A stretch of 64,000 nt of DNA. Source: an uncultured Eggerthellaceae bacterium (GTDB lineage: Bacteria; Actinomycetota; Coriobacteriia; Coriobacteriales; Eggerthellaceae). The stretch is from positions 37,781-101,780 of the forward strand of contig CAJURZ010000005.1 in NCBI GenBank assembly GCA_910588905.1. Direction: 5' to 3'. The notes under the pieces are model-generated. The model did no database searches, was not told the origin of the DNA, and was given only the letters and a program-made list of their open reading frames with translations. Every line of letters starts with the position of its first letter. Positions within the stretch are counted from its first letter, which is position 1. The position numbers and the translations under genes were made by a program. Shown piece by piece: positions 61,799 through 64,000 of the stretch.

Positions 61799-62027
61799 TT
61801 TTCTGCCGGGATGAATGCCCTTCCCCGCAAGGGGCGTTCGGCCTTGGTCCTCGGCTTTCGAAAAGACGCGATGCTTCGCTTATATCACGCTTTTCTCGGC
61901 CTGCGGAATCGGCCTCAACCCCTCACGGGGAAGGGCTGTCTTCGTGTAACAATAAAAGATCCTCACCGCACTGCTGATGGGACCCTCCGGGTCCGCATCA
62001 CCGGTGCGGGCGGCTACCGCCGCATGA
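61799..62027. other. Gene-free hairpin-rich stretch
   Basis: No credible reading frame. Short hairpins include GGACCC-TCC-GGGTCC (about 61981-61995), GCGGGCGGC-TA-CCGCCGC and CGCGC-TT-CGCGCG near the end. Possibly a decayed gene or structured RNA; neither can be shown. Confidence 0.4.
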
Positions 62028-62221
62028 TCGCGCTTCGCGCGTAAGATGCGCGGCGCAAGAGATCGTCCATCCTGACAGCTCTTCCCGCCGCCTAACTTAA
62101 TGCCGCTGCTGTCGCAGCGGGATGAGGGTTGTGATCTATGCATACCTGCGGGGGTTTCAGGGATGCGGCGTTTGGGGTCGAACATGTTCGACCCCTACGC
62201 AGGGTCTGTAGCCTTGCTCGT
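62028..62221. repeat. Long direct repeat, copy A
   Basis: About 190 bases, similar over most of their length to 63800-63990. Shared landmarks in order: GCGGCGCAAGAG, CCTGACAGCTCTTCCCG, CGCCTAACT, CCGCTGCTGTCGCAGCGG (7-bp stem), GGTCGAACATGTTCGACC (palindrome family core at 62174-62199) and CCCCTACGC. The pair flanks the ankyrin-repeat gene. Confidence 0.8.
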
Positions 62222-62245
62222 GTAGGGGCGGATCGTGATCCGCCC
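62220..62245. repeat. Dispersed palindrome
   Basis: GTGTAGGGGCGGATC-GT-GATCCGCCC, followed by the recurring linker phrase ACCCGGGTGAACC. The remaining gap to 62588 holds no gene I can support. Confidence 0.8.
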
Positions 62246-62588
62246 GGGGCTGTACCCGGGTGAACCTGGTACGTCAGGTTACCCGGTAATTGCCGCAATG
62301 AATATGTTGCGCGTGATCTCCGCGCAACGCACCTCCGCGCGGAGCGCGACCCACTTGGGTGCCAAGGGACAGGCCAGATGCCATATGCTCCTGATCCAAG
62401 GATGGTTTCCTAGGTCAGAGGCGGCAGTGCGTTTCACTGCCTTGCTGGATCGATCGCAGGATAAGATACTCTGAGGAAGGTTGATCTATTACAACTGCGA
62501 GAGCGTTCTGGGGCCACCATCAGCCAAGCTTTATCCTGCTCTTGCTATCGGAATCGATATTGCTCGTGCCGTTAGAGGATGTGTTGTG

Positions 62589-63698
62589 ATGAGAGATTTC
62601 ATGGAATCCTGGAACAACGTAGTGCTTTCGCGCGAAATGGAGGCGATCGTTGATGGTGATGTGGGTGCGATTGAAGAAATGCTCGACGCAGGCATGTCCC
62701 CGAATGCGCAGGTGTCCTTTGAGGCCGATCGGACATGGATATCCTCTAGAGAGGGTAGATACGATGCGCTCCTCGCGGCGTTCTTAGCTCGTGAGTTCGA
62801 TGTGGCCAAATTGCTCATCGATCGAGGTGCCGACCTAAACGCTGACACACCTGGATATCTCTTTCGCGCCATTGAAGCGAATAGCCCCGAGATGTTCTGC
62901 TATGTCTTGGACAACGGGTTCAACCTTGAAGATACCAGTCGAGCTATTTGGCTGCTTTTTCATTCCTTGAACGACCTTCAGGATCCCGTACCCTTTTTGG
63001 AAGCTTTTGAAGCGCTGGGGCTCTCCTATGCACAGAAGGGTGGAGAAGCCTTGCGTAGCTCTGCCTCAGCAGGGGATCTTGCGTCGGTCGAGTTCCTTAT
63101 CGACCATGGCGTTGATATCGATTATCACGACGCTGATATGGTCTATCCCTATGCCAGCACCCCTCTTATAGAAGCAGCACGCCACGGCCAGGGTGATGTG
63201 GTTCGGTATCTGGTGGCCCAAGGTGCAGATCTATTCATCACCGATAAATATGGAGATCGGCCTTATACCGCAGCTCTCACTGAGCACTACGATGAGATAG
63301 CACGATATATCAGAGAGTTGGAACCAGCTCCTCTTCACGACATAGCCCAAAAAGACAAGGCGCTGCGCCGCTATAAGCTACCTGCAGATATGGTGACGTT
63401 CTTGAAAGAAGGACCGCGTCACTTCGAATTCCCATCAGGTAAATGGGCGAAATGGATCGAATTCTACGAATATGCTGATACTGTCGAGATCACCTGGCAT
63501 CGCTGCAAATTCCTTTCGTTCGTGCGCGAGATAGACAATTATGGAAGCGGCTATGCCATAGCCTGGCATGCAAAAGATAAAATGGTCTGGTGCATCGATT
63601 GGGAGCACGATGAGGCTTACCCTATCGCGCCATGGGATTCCTTCATAGCTGATCCGGGTTCCTGCATCAATGGCATCTTCAATGGTGACCATCTATGA
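62589..63698 (+). CDS. Ankyrin-repeat protein with SUKH (SMI1/KNR4)-like C terminus
   Basis: A 369-residue soluble protein. Residues about 15-245 hold ankyrin repeats (GAIEEMLDAGMSPNA; DVAKLLIDRGADLNA; SVEFLIDHGVDIDYHD; TPLIEAARHGQGDVVRYLVAQGADLFI). The last 100 residues (YKLPADMVTFLKEG..SGYAIAWHAKDKMVWCIDWEHDEAYPIAPWDSFI) resemble SUKH-type immunity domains. This suggests an immunity or decoy role, but no toxin gene is visible. Codon use is more AT-rich than in neighbours, and it lies between two direct repeats; transfer is likely. ATG 62589 follows AGAGGA; TTG 62481 in frame is possible. Confidence 0.7.
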   Translation: MRDFMESWNNVVLSREMEAIVDGDVGAIEEMLDAGMSPNAQVSFEADRTWISSREGRYDALLAAFLAREFDVAKLLIDRGADLNADTPGYLFRAIEANSPEMFCYVLDNGFNLEDTSRAIWLLFHSLNDLQDPVPFLEAFEALGLSYAQKGGEALRSSASAGDLASVEFLIDHGVDIDYHDADMVYPYASTPLIEAARHGQGDVVRYLVAQGADLFITDKYGDRPYTAALTEHYDEIARYIRELEPAPLHDIAQKDKALRRYKLPADMVTFLKEGPRHFEFPSGKWAKWIEFYEYADTVEITWHRCKFLSFVREIDNYGSGYAIAWHAKDKMVWCIDWEHDEAYPIAPWDSFIADPGSCINGIFNGDHL

Positions 63699-63799
63699 TC
63701 ATCTACACGCAATGATCGTCATCAAAGGTTGGTGTTGCCTCAACCCATTGAACCCATTGGGAGGGGGATACTGGGATGCTTCTGGGACACTCCTGAATG

Positions 63800-63990
63800 C
63801 ACGCGCTGCGTGTGAAGGATGTGCGGCGCAAGAGGTTGACTCTCCTGACAGCTCTTCCCGTCGCCTAACTAATAGCCGCTGCTGTCGCAGCGGAGTTAAG
63901 GATTGTGACCTGAACACGGATGCTGCGTCTTGGGGGTTGCTGCATGGGGTCGAACATGTTCGACCCCTACGCGGAATCTGCTAGATGGTT
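63800..63990. repeat. Long direct repeat, copy B
   Basis: Diverged copy of 62028-62221 in the same orientation, including the GCGGCGCAAGAG, CCTGACAGCTCTTCCCG and CCGCTGCTGTCGCAGCGG blocks. It ends in a full palindrome copy GGGGTCGAACATGTTCGACC..CTACGC (63946-63972). No gene is seen from 63699 to the window end. Confidence 0.8.
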
Positions 63991-64000
63991 CGTGGGGGGG

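Noticed and set aside
62090..62125. GCCTAAC next to a hairpin in the long repeats as an integron attC site
   Set aside because: The complementary GTTRRRY box is missing or imperfect in both copies, the spacing is wrong, and no integrase is present.
61773..63972. Palindromic repeats as a CRISPR array
   Set aside because: Repeat units are irregularly spaced, vary in their inner stems, and there are no regular spacers or cas genes.

Overview
This window looks like chromosomal DNA from an anaerobic, moderately GC-rich actinobacterium of the class Coriobacteriia, most likely an Eggerthella-type relative. That is an inference from gene content: FprA-type flavodoxin, DUF4860 pilus gene, TIGR02452 and DUF5692 proteins, C69/C45/S10/C1 peptidases beside APC-family permeases, SipW-type secretion, HrcA/CIRCE control of clpC, and many short intergenic palindromes of the form TAGGGGCGGATC..GATCCGCCCC. 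No rRNA, tRNA, insertion sequence, prophage or CRISPR array was seen.

Layout. 1-9.9 kb is housekeeping: the end of a flavoprotein gene, DUF554, glutaminase, Ppx/GppA phosphatase, clpC behind a CIRCE operator, the ispD-ispF-cysS run and a divergent PARG-like protein. 10-17.2 kb is a signalling island: PAS-GGDEF cyclase, REC-HD-GYP-GGDEF protein with a structured leader, HPt protein and a hybrid histidine kinase with two receiver domains. Together these could form one phosphorelay feeding c-di-GMP turnover.

18-37.4 kb is a cell-surface region. It holds a small anchored protein, a GH73+NlpC/P60 wall hydrolase, a transglutaminase-like lipoprotein and a compact type IV pilus-like operon (PilC, pilin-like proteins, DUF4860, PilT). 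Next come a large beta-helix surface protein, a TasA-like protein with a SipW-type signal, an LPQTG protein, a MucBP-like protein and the SipW peptidase itself. A separate InlB-repeat protein ends the region. The TasA/SipW operon is the best candidate for a distinctive fibre or matrix system here.

37.5-50.8 kb handles peptides and amino acids: DUF362 and C69 dipeptidase on the minus strand, then GadC-like antiporter, second APC permease, S10 peptidase, C45-type hydrolase and PepC on the plus strand, then TetR with DUF5692. Every junction in the plus-strand run carries a stem-loop just ahead of the next ribosome binding site. 51-61.6 kb has a LysR/EamA divergent pair, a radical SAM protein and a complete Bce-type antibiotic-sensing module (two-component system, BceR-like box, unannotated small membrane ORF, ABC transporter). 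A tyrosine-phosphatase-like protein, an atypical phosphotransferase and a CmpB-type membrane protein follow. The right end holds an ankyrin-repeat protein with a SUKH-like C terminus, lying between two diverged direct repeats of about 190 bp.
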